Source: Tamarix chinensis (taxonomy: Eukaryota > Streptophyta > Magnoliopsida > Caryophyllales > Tamaricaceae). From it: a stretch of 64,000 nt of DNA. The position numbers and the translations under genes are program-made. Under the pieces are notes generated by a model that made no database searches, had not been told where the DNA came from, and saw nothing but the letters and a program-made list of their open reading frames with translations. Of this stretch, positions 35,273 to 47,000 are shown in pieces; position 1 is the stretch's first letter, and each line of letters begins with the position of its first letter. The stretch is from the NCBI GenBank assembly GCA_030549775.1, contig CM060175.1:109794688-109858687 (forward strand), read 5' to 3'.

Positions 35273-37184
35273 TCATCCATCATAAATTGCTCCCAAATCA
35301 ACAACCTTGGAAAAAAATATTTTGAAGTTCTTCCTACCTTTTTTTTTTGGAGTAGTAGCCCAACCATTATAAGTGATTTTACACCTCAAGCAAAATATCT
35401 TCACATATTTCCTCCATCTCATCAAAGTGTACTTTTTTGGAAGCTTATTGATATCATATTCTCCGATAAGCATATGTCTACACACAATTCCTTTAAACTC
35501 AAATAAGTGGCAACTGTAACAAAATTCTTCTTCCTATAGGTTGATTGAAAAAGTGAAGGCTTGAATTTGATAGATGCCACATATTAAAGTTCTTGCTTGG
35601 ACATCATACTCCACAACCTCAGCATCTTTGCATACATCAACCACTTTACTATATAACTTACCAGTCAACTCCTCCACAAACTATCTAAATTTTGGAATGG
35701 TGTAAACTTGCTGAAATTGTGCTTCTATTTCGTAAAGAGTGATAGATGGAATAGGATGCAGAAATGATTGAAATCTGCATGTTGCTCCTAAGAGAATTTT
35801 CATATTACTCTACAAATTACTTTAATATTGCTTTTATCTTGAGATACCTATCAAAAAATGCATCCATACTAACTTTTATAGATAGTTGACATCGCGGCCC
35901 AAAAAGATATTTTCACAAAACAAGGTACCCACCATATCCTCTTTTCATATAATCTACTCAACCAAGTATTTTTCATCAAATTATATTTATTAATCATCTC
36001 ATCCCAAACATCCTCAAACACTATAGTAGTCTGAGTGTCATAAACCATGTTACTCAAACTAATACAGATAGAATCGTAATCATTATACGCCTTAAGCTTT
36101 TCATTCATCTTATTCATTATGTGCCACAAACACCACCTATGCATAGTAATAGGAAACACAATTTTAATTGCATTTTGTGTGGCTCTATCTTGATATATGA
36201 TTATTTATTTAAGAACTACTCCATTTATGCATTCAAGCCATACCTTGAACAACCAAACAAAAGTTTTTGTATCTTCATTTGATACTAATGCACATCCTTG
36301 ACAAATGGTGAGAAGAGCATATCATATTTTCTTGTTAGATATGTTGAGTCAAATGTCTTGACATCACCAAACTCTATATGCTTCTTTCCACCTACCATCT
36401 GCCCAAAATACACTTAATTGATTTTTGTAATCTAAATCCATACAAAATATATAGCCTATATATGATGCTGGCATCTTCAAAAAATACTTTTGACTTGTAA
36501 GAGCATCTCCTTCCCCTAATCGCAAGCACCACTCTTTTTCAATGAAATTCCTTGCGTCTTTTTCTATAAATCTCATGTTCTCGTATTTACCGACCTCAAC
36601 TAAAGCTATATTGATACTTTTGTTCGGTCTTACTTCAACTATATCATTTAACAATAATTTTCTTTTTATTGATGGAGTGAGTTTTTAGTTGCATGAATAA
36701 GTTGAGTCTTCCTAGGACTTAAATAATAATTGTGGTTAAGGACTAGTTTGTAATCTCTCATTTGCCATCACTATCTAAACATGATGAGAGCCTAACCTTG
36801 CACCCTATTCCAACTTGTAGTTTAGGCTTTATCACATTCAAAACTTTACTTTTCAATAACTTCTTACCTCAACTAGCCTCAAGTATAACATATCTCAATG
36901 TCCCATAATTGCCCTTTGTCGAATGTCGCCTTCTCACGAAAATCCCTTATAACACCTATATAATCTAAATAGTTCATATATTTGTTCAAACTCCTCAAAC
37001 TTCATCCCCACCTCAAGTGCGGCGACGTTAGTTTTTCATCATGTTTTAATTCTTCATCACCTATATTTTGATCAAATTCCTCCTCAAACAACTTCTCGTT
37101 GGGATTTTCCATGTCTGTATATTCCTCTTCTAAACTCTCTTCAAACTCTCGTTCTATGCCTACATTTGGAGAAATCATACACAT
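35273..37184 (-). pseudogene. FAR1-RELATED SEQUENCE / MULE-type transposase pseudogene
   Basis: In order on the minus strand: an acidic leader (37184-37002, frame MCMISPNVGIE...), FAR1 DNA-binding-like remnants (about 37010-36700, including KFEEFEQIYELF), a linker (36654-36364), a MULE transposase core (FWADGRWKEAY near 36390, HRWCLWHIMNKMNEKL near 36140, WVPCFVKISFWAAMST near 35900) and a SWIM zinc-finger end (CRHMLI, then YTLMRWRKYVK, 35485-35400). These blocks occur in this order in FAR1/FHY3-family factors, which descend from Mutator-like transposases. Many stops and shifts separate the blocks, so no product is expected. It could be a dead gene or a dead transposon; I found no terminal inverted repeats. 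Confidence 0.85.
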
Positions 37185-37739
37185 TCAGGTAGTTTAGGTT
37201 TGAATTAGAATTTTACATTTGCCAACGTTATATCAAGATAAACTATTTCATTAAATTATAGTTCAATAAAAGGACATAATCCTAAAGTCAAAATATGGAT
37301 TAGTTTTAGTATTTAAACTTGATGTCCAAGTAGAAAAGCTGCTAATGACTATATATATATTTTTAAAGCAGGAGACATCAAGTTTGATAGAAGTTCTAGA
37401 ATACAAAGTGATGAAGTTGAAAGACCTACGTAGTCTTATGAACCATTGTCCAATAGTGTGTTCAAGACAACATTCATCATCTTCTTTACTATCTCTGTGT
37501 ATAAATGGATGAGACTTGGTCGTGGAAGATTTTAGATTAATTAAATTGGGGGAGCTTGAGATAGAAGAGAACAAGAAAAGAGAAAAGCAAGAAATGGTGT
37601 TACAGAATGCACGACAAGAATATCATAAATGTTAAAGGAGAATAGTAAATGACATTTTGTTAGTAAATGCCATTCTATTTATTTACTATCTACTACCACA
37701 TAGGAGATTTGTAAACAAATTTGTATAAATTTAGTAGTA

Positions 37740-38246
37740 TGCTTAGCATTATCTTTTAGTAAATTAATTAGACATAATTAGGTTTGGGGGATGGGATTGG
37801 GTAATGGGGGTAGGGAAGGGTTCGGGGTAGGACTTCCTATAGAGATCGGTCTATGGTTGAGAATTGATTTATTTATTGGGTTGGAGATGGTTTTGTTGCC
37901 TTCCTATTCCGACGTAATCCCTATATATTGATGGGGGAGGCAAGGACAAGAAGAAATTTTGAAATACTTTACTAGTAAGCTTTTGAACCATAACCACTTC
38001 TAGTAACATTTAGTAAATTACAAGATATAAATGAATTTTCAGGATAGGATTATATTTTAATGGCAAGAATTGGATTGGGATGATTAAAGATTGAGACAAG
38101 GATATGGATTTGATCCTTATAGAGATTGTGGTGTGACTTTTCAATAAAAAAAAAGGAATTGAAATGGATTTAGAGATTATTTTACGCATCGAATTCGGGT
38201 ATAAAAATTAGATTCTCGTCTCGTCTTGGCTTTATTGTCATCCCTA
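37740..38246. mobile_element. Possible truncated hAT remnant
   Basis: The right side ends TTTATTGTCATCCCTA, matching the reverse complement of the TAGGGATGACAA end of the 492-bp element. The inside has GGGATTGGG-type repeats. No matching left end or duplication was found. Confidence 0.35.
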
Positions 38247-38259
38247 ATCTAGCAATATT

Positions 38260-39900
38260 TAGGAATTCAGTGTTCACTAAACCATCTACAGTAATGTTCT
38301 TTGATTTACAACATTCTCATTCTCTTAAATAATTATAAGACAAAAATATTATGAAGCTTTCCTTTGAGCACCTCAATTATTTTGCCTCTATTAAGACTTT
38401 GTGAAAAAATTGGGATCCAAAAATTCATTGTAACATCCCAAAAATCCAATTTGGCAATGTTTGATAGCAACTAGTGTATATTTTGTTTAATTTTGGCTGG
38501 ACTATCCAAAATTAGTATAATATCTAACTTTTAATGTGTTACACTATTTTTAAAAAAATATTATATTGTATTCAAATATATGGGAGTATAATGTACTATA
38601 TTAATACATATTGGAACATATAATACTATATTTTTGGTATATTATACTTTATTATATAATGAAATATACTATACTCCATTTTAATGCTTATCTTTCTAAA
38701 TATACGTGCCTAATTATTATTATAAATATAATCAAGTATTTCAGATAATCTAGTATTTAATTTGACCTTTTCAAATATTTAATCAAGTCAAATAAAAGAG
38801 AAAAGAAATAGATATATGATCTGACGAATGCATATATTTGATTCTGAGCACCCCTATCCTCCACATTAATATTTCATAATATAATATGAAGATATATAAT
38901 CCAATCAATCTATAAATCTCACCAAATTTACATAAATTAATTATTTTTTTATTTCTAATTTTAATGTAACATTTTGGCTTATAAATTAATACAAATATTA
39001 ATTTCAAAAGTAAATGATAATATAATATGAACTTATTTACTTGAATATCTCATTCAAAAAATACTTTTTATAATATTTTGTATTTTAAATTTATAAATAA
39101 TAAATTATATATATTGAATGTATCAAATTAAAAAAATATCAATAAAACAAAATAAAAAGAAATAAAGCTACCCACCTCACTCCCTTTCCCCTTCCATCTC
39201 TCTCACTTCTTTTTCTTTCCGTGAGTGTATTTTTTTTTTTTTTCTTTCTCCTCTTTTCCTTGTAGTAATGGATGTGCCGGGAGCTAAAAACAAATTTGGA
39301 AGACCTACGGCTACTTGGATTTTTTTTTTGCCTATTGCAGGGAACTAAAGTTTGCTTAAGGCGTTCGAGCTCCCCAAAGTTTGCCTAACGTGGATGGTCT
39401 TAGACTTAACACATTCCTTTCAAAATTTAGAGTCTATATTTTTAGGTTAACTGTTTTTAGACTAAATAAAATAGGTAAATCTAGATTAGGTGAGCAATGG
39501 TAAAAGTTTTAAAATACTATTTGGGTATTTATTAGGTTGATATAAATGAACAAGTTATAACCTTATTTTTTTCTTATGTGAATAACTAAATTTTATAAAC
39601 AAGCTAACATTAACCGCCTTTAATTATTAATAGTTAACATTTTAAAAGTGAATGAAAATTAAAGAAGTTAATTTTTAATCTAACCTAATCTATATTTAGT
39701 CTCAAAATAAATTGTCAAATAGTATAAATTAAAAAATTAATCTTCATTAGCAGTCGTCCGAATGGGTTATCAGGGATTTGGAGGCAACGTGGCACATTCC
39801 TTTCAATATTAAGGGATTCAGAAGCAAGCTAGAGCCTACAAGTTGGGTGCACTCGCCACTCGGGACTTCAACTATTCGCGCGACCAATGTACCTTTAAGC
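38260..39900. other. No gene seen
   Basis: Very AT-rich intergenic DNA. An LTR-like start TGTAACATCCC at 38429 is isolated. Short frames have no motif. Confidence 0.4.
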
Positions 39901-39996
39901 TCATGCAACTAAAGCTGGCAAAAGTTGACCCGACACGTCCAATTCGATCCGATTCAAGCAAAACCTGACCCGACATTGACCCAACCAAACATCAAA

Positions 39997-39999
<3 letters not shown>

Positions 40000-40040
<41 letters not shown>
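40000..40040. repeat. (AAT)n microsatellite
   Basis: About 13 trinucleotide units just inside the left arm of the hAT element. Confidence 0.95.
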
Positions 40041-40042
<2 letters not shown>

Positions 40043-40369
40043 TATATATATTTTATTATTCATTTAAAGCTTTTAAAAATATAGTATTTTATAAATTATA
40101 CTCACTTTTTATACTTTTACCCTAGACATTCTATACGATATCATTTAGAATAAAATAAATATCATAGCTCCAACTTTTGATACATATTTTTAAAACAAGA
40201 AATATTATATTAATTTACACAGAGTACATAGATTATAAGTTTATAACAAATAGAAAATAAAACTCAGACTCTGAAAATATAATTATAGTGGTTACTGGTT
40301 ACCTAATGAAATTGTAATTACATTTGTTATCAACTGAAAATTACTAACTCTTAACACTATCGTGCTATA

Positions 40370-41760
40370 AATCCAGTATATTTTATAACATATTGTATAC
40401 TCAATTAATTAAAAACTATTAAGAAATTACTCAATTTAGCATAATTAAGGTTTTGAGCCCAAACAACAAATTCGATTAGATATTATTCAAATATTTAAAA
40501 TAACGTTTCAAAATTGAAATTAGACATATTTTAAAATATATTGTATACTCAATTGATTAAAAACTATTAAGGAATTGTCTAATTTAACATAACTAGGGTT
40601 TTTGAGCCTAAACTACAAATTCGATCAAATCTTATTCAAATATTTAAATCAATGGTTCAAAATTGAAATTAGACATATTCTAAAACATATTGTATACTCA
40701 ATTGATTAAAAACTATTAAGGAATTACTCAATTTAGCATAATTAAGGTTTTGAGCCCAAACAACAAATTCGATTAGATATTATTCAAATATTTAAAATAA
40801 CGTTTCAAAATTGAAATTAGACATATTTTAAAATATATTGTATACTCAATTGATTAAAAACTATTAAGGAATTGTCTAATTTAACATAACTAGGGTTTTT
40901 GAGCCTGAACTACAAATTCGATCAAATCTTATTCAAATATTTAAATCAATGGTTCAAAATTGAAATTAGACATATTCTAAAACATATTGTATACTCAATT
41001 GATTAAAAACTATTAAAAAATTACCCAATTTAACATAATTAAGGTTTTTTTAACCCAAACTGCAAATCCGACCAAATCTTATTCAAATATTTAAATTGAC
41101 ATTTCAAATTGAAATTAGACATATTCTAAAACATATTGTATACTCAATTGATTAAAAACTATTAAGAAATTACCCAATTTAACATAATTAAGGTTTTTTA
41201 ACCCAAACTACAAATCCGACCAAATCTTATTTAAATATTTAAATTGACATTTCAAATTGAAATTAGACATATTCTAAAACATATTGTATACTCAATAGAT
41301 TAAAAACTATTAAAGAATTACCCTATTTAATATAATTAGGAATTTTGGACCCGAACTACAAATCTGGTCAAATCTTATTCAAATACTTAAATTGATGGTT
41401 TAAAAATAAAATTAGACATATTCTAAAACATATTGTATAATCAATTGTTAAAAATTATAAAGAAATTATCCAATTTAACATAATTAGGATTTTTGAGCCT
41501 GAATAACACATCCGATCAAATTTTATTCAAATATTTAAATTGAAAGTTCAAACTTGAAATTATACATATTCTAACACATATTTATACTCAATTGATTAAA
41601 AACTATAAAGGAATCACCCAATTTAACATAATTAGGGTTTTTGAGCCCAAATTGCACGTCCGATCAAATCTTATTCAAATATTTAAATTGACGGTTCAAA
41701 ATTGAAATTAGACATATTTTAAAACACATTGTATAATCAATTTAATAAAATAACTCAATT
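40370..41760. repeat. Satellite array, 148-149 bp period, about ten units
   Basis: The marker TATTGTATACTC (or a near variant) recurs at 40391, 40539, 40688, 40836, 40985, 41134, 41282, 41431, 41579 and 41728. Units 1/3 and 2/4 are more alike than neighbours, an emerging dimeric higher-order repeat of about 297 bp. Confidence 0.92.
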
Positions 41761-41950
41761 AGACTATCAAATTTAAATCCGCAAGAGTTTTAACCTAACA
41801 ATCCAATTCTGATATATTTCAATACTATTTTCCTAATTTAACAATACCAAAATAAAATTAAATACATTTCAAAGTACATTACATAATCAATTTATCCAAA
41901 ATAGTTTAATCGGACGAATCCAATAAATCCAAACATAACCGGGTAAAAAA

Positions 41951-42840
41951 TCTTTATTATTTACTTGTAAAAATAAAGCACATATAATATTCTTATTTTA
42001 TTTATCGGTACTGATAATCTTATGATTGTCTCTAATATATATAATGTAATAAATGATAATTATACATTGTATAATCATGCTTATGTTCACCTGTATTTTA
42101 TAAAATTATCTTTTTTTAAGTAATTAAATAAATATAATATATGATAAATATCTAATATTTTTACTTGTAAAATTTATAAATATTTTAAGTAATCAAATAT
42201 AATATTGTTAAAACTTATAAATATATTTATTATTTACTTGTAAAAATAAAGCACATATAATATTCTTATTTTATTTATCTTTACTAGTAATTTTACAATT
42301 GTCTCTAATATTTACAATATAATAAATAATAATTATACATTATATAGTTATATTTATGATCACCTTTATTTTACAAAATTATATTTCTTTAAGTAATCAA
42401 ATAAATATAATAAATGATAACTATCTAATATTTTTACTTGTAAAATTTATAAATATTTTAAGTAATCAAATATCATATTTTGAAAACTTATAAATATCTT
42501 TATTATTTACTTGTAAAAATAAAACACATATAATATTCTTATTTTATTTATCTGTACTAGTAATCTTATAATTGTCTTTAATATTTACAATGTAATAAAT
42601 GATAATTATACATTGTATAGTCATGTTATGATCATCTTTATTTTATAAAATTATATTTTTAAGTAATCAAATAAATTAGAATAAATGATAAATATCTTTG
42701 TTCGATTCAATCATGCAATATTTTTTATTATTAAAATTTATAAATATATTTACTATTCACTTGAGAATAAAGTGTATCTAATATTCTTAATTCATTTATC
42801 TATAATAGTAATTTTATGATTGTCTCTAATATTTACGATA
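41951..42840. repeat. Second array, about 250-275 bp period, 3-4 units
   Basis: The marker TTTATTATTTACTTG recurs near 41951, 42227, 42497 and, weakly, 42748. It is AT-rich and more diverged than the first array. Confidence 0.85.
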
Positions 42841-43557
42841 TAATAAATGATAATTACCTAAATCCAAACTTGACTCAATCCGTCAAAACTCGACTTGATC
42901 CGACCCATCAAGTTAACCCATAAATACTTAAATCCAACCCATCAAATAACATGAAACGACTCGACCCATCATATTGCATGAAATGACCCAAACGGGTCGA
43001 AGCCACCTAATTATGTGAACCAGAAAATGACTCGAAATCAACCCGACCCTACCAGTCAAGTTAACCTGAAATGACCCAAACCCGAACCCAACCCGACAAA
43101 TTAACCTGAAATGATCCGATCTGAAACCAACCCGACCCGACCTGAACAAAGCAATGACCCCAAATGACCCAAACCTGAAAGGACCCGACCCGAACCACAA
43201 CTGACCCGAAAAAGTGAAATGACCTAAATGACCCGACCCGCCTAACCTGATTGCCACCTCTACATGCAACTGACAAGGAAACTCACAAACTAAATAGAAA
43301 AAGAACATGGGGAAGATAACAAACAAAGAGAGAAGGGAAAATAAAGAAGGAAAAACCAAGAAAGAACACCTATTTATCCAAAGCTGCATAGCTCAAAAGT
43401 CTTAGAATTTTTTTAGTTGTATCCCTTAATATAATGATTAGCATAACTGTGATTTGTGATTGCTCTTTTAATGTGGAACTCTACAAATCTGTCTTTCCAA
43501 CAACAAACAAGCTAAGAACACTGGACCAAGCTTATTAACTACAAGCCTTTCTTTCTA

Positions 43558-43563
43558 ATTTTT

Positions 43564-43607
<44 letters not shown>

Positions 43608-43632
43608 TATTTATTTATTTATTTATTTATTC
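43558..43632. repeat. (TTTC)n(TTTA)n microsatellite in the 3' UTR of the DRB4-like gene
   Basis: On the gene's strand this reads (TAAA)n then (GAAA)n and supplies several overlapping AATAAA hexamers about 25-60 bases after the stop codon, so it may provide the poly(A) signal. Confidence 0.9.
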
Positions 43633-43660
43633 ATTTTTTTAGGTGAACTGCAATTTTTAA

Positions 43661-44001
43661 TTATTCATCAGTCGGAACCTCATAAGAGATGGACTTCCCA
43701 TCACAGTGACGTAATATTGCACCAGGGGGAAGTTTCATGCCTGATACAAATGGCCTAGTGACTTGTATGCGCCTGACTTGCGGTGGCGAAACAGATGCAG
43801 GTGGTGGACCAGCAGTTGCCTTCTTAGCTGAATCAACAGGAGCCTTGGCCACCTCAGAAGCAGCGACTGCAGATAAATCCTCTTCAAAAAGAGTATCTGC
43901 CAGCGAAGAAAGGTTCTGCAATGATCTTTTGTGTTTCTCTCCAGTGAAAACTTCTGGCACCTTCATTACAAACATCGATTTCGCAGCATCTTCATGCGCA
44001 A
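43661..44001 (-). CDS. DRB4: Last exon of the DRB4-like gene
   Basis: The acceptor TATTCTAG lies at 44009-44002; the exon enters in phase 1 and is open for 113 codons to TAA (43661-43663). A linker rich in Ala, Pro and Ser is followed by a C-terminal block ([20 protein letters not shown] ... GKSISYEV). As I recall the family, this corresponds to the conserved tail of DRB4, where a VCRP-like motif, a proline-flanked stretch and an aromatic-containing end occur in the same order. It lies 17 kb from the dsRNA-binding exons. Confidence 0.75.
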
Positions 44002-47000
44002 CTAGAATACATGGAGGCAATGCAATTGATTAGATCTAACACGGTAGAAACATGAGGGCATGTCAGCAGATAAACGTGCGCATGGATTCTACCACTGGTT
44101 AGGGCTGGTCTTGCTGATAGCACGATTTCCATTTCTTAAGAACATGATTCCTGAATAAAAACATATACCCTGAGTTCTGGTTCCCCATCACTAGCTCGCC
44201 TGCCTAAAAGGGACAAAGAAGAGAGCCAGGCAGGGCAGCAGTGCACCAGAATGAAGGTCAAGAGAGTAGATAAATTTAGGTGCATATATCTAGTGAAAGA
44301 TATCCATGATGCATAAACACAGCCACCATTCAAGTTCTTCACATAGAGAGAGAACGTAGGTTTAGCATTTTTTTATTTATTAAAAAAGCTAATCTAAGCT
44401 GAAAAGATGGTGGTCAAATTTCCCAAGAAATATCAAATAGGTTGGATTTTGAGATCTTGGATAGTGGTGCATAGATAATGTTTTTTACTAGTATGAAGCT
44501 ACATATTTTGTAACAGTAGTAGAAGAGTGTAAGAATTTGGTAAAATATAAGTGTGATCAACATAAGCAATACAGTTTGCACGGACCTTAACAAAGTATTG
44601 AAAATAATGCCCAACAATCTGCAAACTGAGGTTTTTTTGGTTTTTTTTTTTTTTATAAATTTATTTAATAGAGAATATCATCAAAGGGTATGAAATGAGG
44701 TCACTAGCTTTAGACAGGAAAGAGAAAGTACTGGAGCACCACGCCCTCTCAACAACCTTCAGACTATCAGCCTAATACTAAGCCATGAAATTGAAGAATG
44801 AAGACTAAAGTGGATTAAGGCTGATATATGTTTTAAACAAACTCAATCAGATCCATCTTATGGCCAAGGAAAAAGAAGTCTGCTATTGAATTAAAAGGAA
44901 AAGTTATACTAATCTATTTTCCTCATCTTTATCTGAGGAAAGAATTGAAAATCAGGCAAAAAAAAAGGGCAGGACTGGGATGGGACCAAAGAGCACATGG
45001 GTAAAAAGGGTAAAGGAAAATGGCGGGAGGGTAAGGGGGTGAAAGTTTCACATATGAACCTCATTAGTGATTTTGATTATTACTAATAATTATTAGTAAT
45101 TGTAATTGTTAACCTCATTATTAAAACAACGTATTAAAAATTTATTAATATTAAATATAGATATTTGGAATTTCTACATAGATAATACACTTTATATAGA
45201 TGATCATATTATTATTAAATATAATTTTATTCATATTAAATATATATATCATACAAGTTACAACTAATCATAATTATTAAAATAAAATAAAATAATTGGT
45301 TTATTAACAATAATTTTAATTACATGTAATGTAACTTTAATTAATGATAAATAATTATTGTATACTCTTTCATCGATATTTATTTTGAAAATAATATTTA
45401 ATCATTAATATATTTTTAATATATATTGATAAAAAATATTATAAAATATTTTAAATATATTTATAAAAACTATTTCAATAAAATAATATTTAATAATTTA
45501 CATTGGTGAGTAAAGCATGTGGTTTATTTTATTTTATTTTTGTTTACTCTATCTCTTATTAGCAGGCTGTTTTGAAGGTTATTGATATTTTATGATTTTT
45601 TTTTAAAGTTATTGTAAGTTATTTATATAATATTTTAGAATATTTCTAAAAAAAATCATAATTAGTATTGAGTTTATGGGGTTTTTATAATTTTATAGAC
45701 ACTTTATGAAAATTTTCATGTATCAACATAATATTTTAATTTGTATTAAATATATAAAAGTATTTAAATAATAATAATAATCAACTTTTCTTAGAATTTT
45801 ATTTTTATAAATCAAACCCCAAGAATCATATTTTCCACAAAATTTTCCCAACAACTAAACAAGGGAAAAAGAAATAAATTTCTCCTTTTTTTTTCCTTCA
45901 TTTTTATTTCCTTCTTTTCCTTTCTTTCATATTTTTCTCAAATCAAACAGACCCTTAGTGTTTTCCACTTCTGGCAGATCCAATAGTACAATCATGAGAG
46001 GTCATACAATGCTTCAGAAACTGATGAATTGCTCTGGTTGCAATAGTTGCTGCAGTAAATTTTAGAGATATGCTGCAAGCTATTTGAGGTGAGTGTGGTG
46101 CAGGACAAATGGATAGAAGTGTGGCTTTGCTTTTGGATTTTATTTTCATGATCTGTCAAGTCTTCAGAAGATTCAAGACTTCTCATCTCAACAGCAGAGG
46201 AAACCTAGGCCAGATATGCTATCAATATCTATTGTTCTTTAGTTTGCCGGATTCTCACCTTTTTGGTGGACATACTAAAAAAACCTAGTTAATTGTCTTT
46301 GGATCTGCTATCAATTTCTATTATTCCTTCGTTTGCCTCAGAAGGTTTCCCACCTTTTTTTGGGGGGGAGGGGGGGGGGGGCATACTAAAAAAACTAGTA
46401 AATTGTTGCAAAGCAATGGTGTTATAGCAGTCACGTACAAATTTAGTATAACTAACCTTTGTTGTTTCCTGGCAGGTATAGCGGTCGCTTGATGGCAGGC
46501 TGTATGGAATGAACATCAAGACCCTGTCCACCTGAAAGTAAGGACAATTCATTATATTCTATTCGCATTCAAGATCAGATGTACCAAGATTCAAATAGAA
46601 TTCCATATTTGATATATTGATGACTATATATTTTATACCCTTTAATGCATAACTTTTGGTCTTTATTTGAACAATATAGAAGGATAATTATAATTTTGTG
46701 CTTGAGTGATAATAATCTCATATATTTAATTATTTGAACTAAAATGATATAAAATCGATGGGATTAAGTAATGAGATTATTTATTATTTCCTTTAATTTT
46801 ATTTTGTAGGTAAAACTGGAAAACAATGTCCAACAATGCCCTTACACAGTTTTGAAAACAATGCCCAACAATCTGCATACTGAGGGCCTTTTCTTAATAG
46901 AGAAGTTCATCTAAGTGTATGAAATGTGGTCACTAGCTTAGACAGGAAAGAGAAAACATACTGCAGCACCACGCCCTCTCAACAACCTTCAGACTATCAT

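Larger units (their letters stand above)
39910..43262. mobile_element. hAT element carrying internal satellites, 3.35 kb
   Basis: Ends TAAAGCTGGCAAAAG and (reverse complement) TAGAGGTGGCAATCAGG are flanked by perfect duplication CATGCAAC (39902-39909, 43263-43270). Subterminal arms hold many TGACCCGACC-type motifs (left about 39924-39980, right about 42870-43250). No transposase is present; the interior is an (AAT)n run and two satellite arrays. Frames at 42928-43389 are by-products of the arm repeats. Confidence 0.92.

Noticed and set aside
35264..35506. Plus-strand 80-codon frame
   Set aside because: Antisense to the SWIM end of the FAR1-type pseudogene; no motif of its own.
39999..42840. 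Possible centromere fragment because of the 148-bp satellite
   Set aside because: Only about ten units, bounded by hAT ends with a target duplication; this is an insertion, not a centromeric array.
42928..43389. 153-codon minus-strand frame rich in Gly, Phe and Ser
   Set aside because: It is the translation of the GACCCGACC-type subterminal repeats of the hAT element.
45955..46186. Serine-rich frame (also 49211-49402) as an extra DRB4 exon
   Set aside because: I could not find acceptor/donor pairs that keep phase with the neighbouring exons, and the segment is deleted in units 2 and 3.
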